Assembly (NCBI GenBank): GCA_016844945.1
Contig: JAERTJ010000142.1
Coordinates: forward strand, 1 to 64,000
Direction of reading: 5' to 3'
Length of the DNA: 64,000 bases
Source: Fidelibacterota bacterium
Lineage (GTDB): Bacteria; Fidelibacterota; UBA8477; JABMPR01
In this document: in pieces, positions 61,913-64,000 of the stretch
Position numbering within the stretch: position 1 is the stretch's first letter
How the letters are laid out: each line of letters starts with the position of its first letter
The notes under the pieces: model-generated
The model's input: only the letters and a program-made list of their open reading frames with translations
What the model was told of the DNA's origin: nothing
The model's database searches: none
Position numbers and translations under genes: made by a program

Positions 61913-62587
61913 TTATCCCTTCCCCTCTATGCTTCGTCGTTGGGTTTCTACCAGGGCATCTTTGAAGATGCCTACGATGGAGACCTGGTTAAAGTAATCG
62001 CTGACACTATCTGGTATCCAACCTCCTGGATCCATCACCAAGCGGTAGGACACATCATAAAGATCGTCCTCAATTTTATTCATGGACCAGGAACCCACAC
62101 CATAATCGATATAGACTCCTGATCTCTTATTTACCTTATAGCGTTCAAGCATTGACTCTGGGATTAACTCCCAATCCACACGTGTATCACCCTCTATAGG
62201 TCTATACATCTTAAATCCGTATACACGATCTGAAATCAGTGGGATATCAACATACTGGTAACCCACCAATCCAGATTCATCTGATGTGATTAGGTCACAC
62301 TCCATACTGCTGGCGCTGGTCAGAAAGCGACCATAGTTGGCTACATCTTCAATGACCTGAGCCAGGATTTCAGGGTCGATGCGAACCGCTTGTGAAACCT
62401 TAACAGCTTTTACTGCTACATCGCTAACCGTCTTCTCCGCCACGGAAATACCATCCTCCGTCGTTTCCACAATTGACCAGTTTAACTCATCGTATAAGTT
62501 TTCTTTCAAAGCCAGAGGCGATGATTTCAATATAGCAGGCATGGAAAAAGACAGCAGGGCTATCGCCAGGATTGTGTTTCTGGTCAT
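61913..62587 (-). CDS. START/SRPBCC-domain secreted protein
   Basis: A 224-residue protein with a signal peptide (about 1-21). The START-like lipid-binding fold is suggested by DELNWSIVETTEDGISVAEK, VKVSQAVRIDPEILAQVIEDVANYGRFL, YQYVDIPLISDRVYGFKMYRP and VDWELIPESMLERY...GVYIDYGVGSWSMNKI. It is on the same strand and within a few bases of the DUF2878 and DUF1295 genes, so it may carry a lipid for them. Confidence 0.82.
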   Translation of the reverse strand: MTRNTILAIALLSFSMPAILKSSPLALKENLYDELNWSIVETTEDGISVAEKTVSDVAVKAVKVSQAVRIDPEILAQVIEDVANYGRFLTSASSMECDLITSDESGLVGYQYVDIPLISDRVYGFKMYRPIEGDTRVDWELIPESMLERYKVNKRSGVYIDYGVGSWSMNKIEDDLYDVSYRLVMDPGGWIPDSVSDYFNQVSIVGIFKDALVETQRRSIEGKG

Positions 62588-63126
62588 GATAATCTCCGCT
62601 CAATAGCAGCATGTAATTTTACCAGCCCTGGAACCGCAATGCCCCAGAATATACCCAGCACGATAAACGTAACTGTCATGTCAGCATTGAACTGGATCGC
62701 GCCAAAACGAGAGCCGGCCAGATAGGAAAGGGGACCAAAAATTGCACCTAGCAAAAAGGATAGCAGGGGTCTGGTTTTTATCCAGCCCAGCGAATGGTTT
62801 AGTGTTGCAGCAAAGCCACCCCACATAGCCGTAATCCACAATGGGGCTATACCAGGAGCCATGGAGTAACCCCCGGCATAGGTGAGTAAACCAATACTGG
62901 CAAAAATACTATCAGCCAGTGTTCCCAGAAGCATTGCTCCACCGATGGTTAGCATTTCGGGTTTTTGCTTGGTCAGAGAAAAATGATCAGCGACCATATA
63001 AAGCGTCATCGCCAATGGTCCCAAAAGGGGATACCCCATTACAATTCCCAGAACGGTTAGCCACCAGGCAGATTGAAACCCCAGGGCGTTGAATCCAATT
63101 TTTACTGTGGCTGTTTTGCTATTCAT
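62584..63126 (-). CDS. DUF2878 membrane protein
   Basis: A 180-residue integral membrane protein with about six helices, matching the DUF2878 pattern (FNALGFQSAWWLTVLGIVMG, TIGGAMLLGTLADSIFASIGLL, PLWITAMWGGFAATLNHSLGWI, GAIFGPLSYLAGSRFGAI). I chose ATG 63126, because AAGGATG lies just upstream. Earlier ATGs are less likely. DUF2878 and DUF1295 genes often lie together in photo-oxidative-stress gene sets of other bacteria. The stop overlaps the START gene's start by 4 bp. Confidence 0.88.
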   Translation of the reverse strand: MNSKTATVKIGFNALGFQSAWWLTVLGIVMGYPLLGPLAMTLYMVADHFSLTKQKPEMLTIGGAMLLGTLADSIFASIGLLTYAGGYSMAPGIAPLWITAMWGGFAATLNHSLGWIKTRPLLSFLLGAIFGPLSYLAGSRFGAIQFNADMTVTFIVLGIFWGIAVPGLVKLHAAIERRLS

Positions 63127-63213
63127 TTTAAACATCCTTATCATTTATAACGCTCATTTCGCTCACACCATAATTAAAACGCTCAAAACGCGCATTCCAA
63201 GATATTTTTTCAC

Positions 63214-63241
63214 AAAAAAAGCCCTGGGGATAAGCCAGGGC
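63214..63241 (-). terminator. Intrinsic terminator after the Blc-like lipocalin gene
   Basis: GCCCTGG (63221-63227) and CCAGGGC (63235-63241) form a perfect 7-bp stem with a 7-base loop. On the minus strand it is followed by seven T (63220-63214). It ends the transcript of the gene at 63266-63778. Confidence 0.9.
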
Positions 63242-63265
63242 CATATTGTTCAATGCTGACGATGA

Positions 63266-63778
63266 TCAATTATGTTTCACATAGATCAACTTAGATGTGT
63301 CAAAGCCCAACGCCTGAGCCTTATCAACCAGCTCTTCCAGCACATATTCATCCATCATTTTTGTACGTGAAAGGATCCAGAGATAGGATGTATCGTCCCC
63401 ACAAACCAAAGCATATTGATAATCCTCATCTAATTCAATTATCCCGTATGATCCATAAAAAGGACCGAAGAATGATACTTTTAAATGTCCAATATTTGGC
63501 TCACCCACAAAAAAAGCTTTACCTTCAGCATCTCTCCACTCTTGATGCATAGCCATATACCCGCGATTTATCACTGACACCCCACCATCCTCGCGAAGAG
63601 CATATTCAGCCGTCACATTATTTAAACCTTTTTCAAACCGATGGTCAAGACGAGCGATTTCGTACCATTTCCCCAGGTAGTTATTCAGTTTAAAATTACT
63701 GACAGGTTTAACTCCCTCAGGTAATTCCACACAACTCATTACAAACAGTGAACAAAGAAGTGCTATAATTTTTTTCAT
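63266..63778 (-). CDS. blc: Blc-like outer-membrane lipocalin lipoprotein
   Basis: A 170-residue lipoprotein with lipobox LFVMSCVEL. Lipocalin blocks: NFKLNNYLGKWYEIARLDHRFEKGLNNVTAEYAL, GHLKVSFFGPFYGSYGIIELDEDYQYALVCG and DTSYLWILSRTKMMDEYVLEELVDKAQALGFD. Blc stores or repairs membrane lipids under stress. Its own terminator separates it from the DUF2878 gene. It overlaps in role with the lipocalin at 60599-61132. Confidence 0.93.
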   Translation of the reverse strand: MKKIIALLCSLFVMSCVELPEGVKPVSNFKLNNYLGKWYEIARLDHRFEKGLNNVTAEYALREDGGVSVINRGYMAMHQEWRDAEGKAFFVGEPNIGHLKVSFFGPFYGSYGIIELDEDYQYALVCGDDTSYLWILSRTKMMDEYVLEELVDKAQALGFDTSKLIYVKHN

Positions 63779-63788
63779 GATAACTCCT

Positions 63789-64000
63789 TTATAATTTTTC
63801 TATAATTCTCTTTCCATAGTAAACCTGATCTACTTCAACCCCTTCGAATTCAGCCACTCGAGGTAGTTGCGCCCACATCTCGAATCCATGTTTATCCAGA
63901 AAGGCAATACTCTCCTGGTTCGTTCGTAACAGGATGGCAAACAAGTTCCTTATTCCCAGGACCTTGCATTTATCCTCAGCCTCACCCAGTAGTGCTGTTG
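63789..64000 (-). CDS. GNAT acetyltransferase, C-terminal part (runs off window)
   Basis: The minus-strand frame entering at the right edge encodes about 70 residues ending at TAA 63791-63789. It reads TALLGEAEDKCKVLGIRNLF, AILLRTNQESIAFLDKHGFE, then WAQLPRVAEFEGVEVDQVYY and GKRI. The pattern of conserved NxxSIAFLxKxGFE and the final VEVDQVYYGKR is that of phosphinothricin-type acetyltransferases. The start and acetyl-CoA loop are outside the window. It is 10 bp upstream of the lipocalin start and may share its transcript. Confidence 0.75.
   Translation of the reverse strand, partial: TALLGEAEDKCKVLGIRNLFAILLRTNQESIAFLDKHGFEMWAQLPRVAEFEGVEVDQVYYGKRIIEKL

Overview
The window looks like a chromosomal segment of an uncultured Gram-negative bacterium of the FCB superphylum, Marinimicrobia-like by general impression. 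Supporting signs are a TonB-dependent receptor with an N-terminal carboxypeptidase-regulatory-like domain, many lipoproteins and SusC-like or porin-like barrel proteins, a dockerin-like beta-helix protein, a GHL10 lipoprotein and moderate GC. No rRNA marker is present, so the lineage is an inference. I saw no rRNA, tRNA or CRISPR array.

Layout. 1-1.65 kb: the edge of an IS3-like element, then a LytS/LytR-type two-component pair whose kinase seems to have lost its membrane sensor. 1.7-5.1 kb: a GHL10 lipoprotein, a DsbD-N-like protein and a thioredoxin-fold protein. 5.1-6.2 kb: a decayed IS150-like element with intact ends, sitting between heptamer repeat tracts. 6.3-9.4 kb: SlyD, a cNMP-binding protein, a TVGYGD/RCK potassium channel and a DUF6530-like protein. 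9.5-20.6 kb: a compact, mostly overlapping run for cofactor synthesis (PanG-like reductase, panB, panC, coaBC, coaX, panD, nadC, nadA, nadB) ending in a TonB-dependent receptor. It covers ketoisovalerate to phosphopantetheine and aspartate to nicotinate mononucleotide.

20.6-36 kb is a mixed region: an SDR/Rrf2 pair that shares an operator-like sequence, a LigB-type dioxygenase, CreD, membrane proteins, a TolB-N/TPR protein, a phytanoyl-CoA dioxygenase, a dockerin-like beta-helix protein, a rhomboid protease, a DUF819 protein and an oligopeptide-binding lipoprotein. 36-41.4 kb is a TetR / LolA-like / outer-membrane barrel / MMPL-RND cluster behind a promoter whose -35/-10 spacer is a TetR-type palindrome. 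41.4-52 kb holds an SDR, a VOC protein, a YwaF-like membrane gene split by a heptamer tract, a cyclophilin, a PNPOx-like protein, an ABC exporter, a two-CW protein, a GNAT, a hemerythrin and RecG. 52-56.7 kb holds an S9 peptidase lipoprotein, a GNAT and a PQQ-type sugar dehydrogenase. 56.7-64 kb is a minus-strand run (GyrI-like lipoprotein, YceI, Bcp, a FakA-FakB fusion, two lipocalins, a broken DUF1295 gene, a START protein, DUF2878, a partial GNAT) that resembles envelope and lipid stress gene sets.

The most unusual feature is a class of short tandem repeats with a unit of 7 (sometimes 8) bp. The units differ from place to place. Two tracts touch stop codons exactly, one supplies a stop codon, and one lies inside a gene where its copy number sets the reading frame. 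Single in-frame TGA codons also break two otherwise continuous genes.
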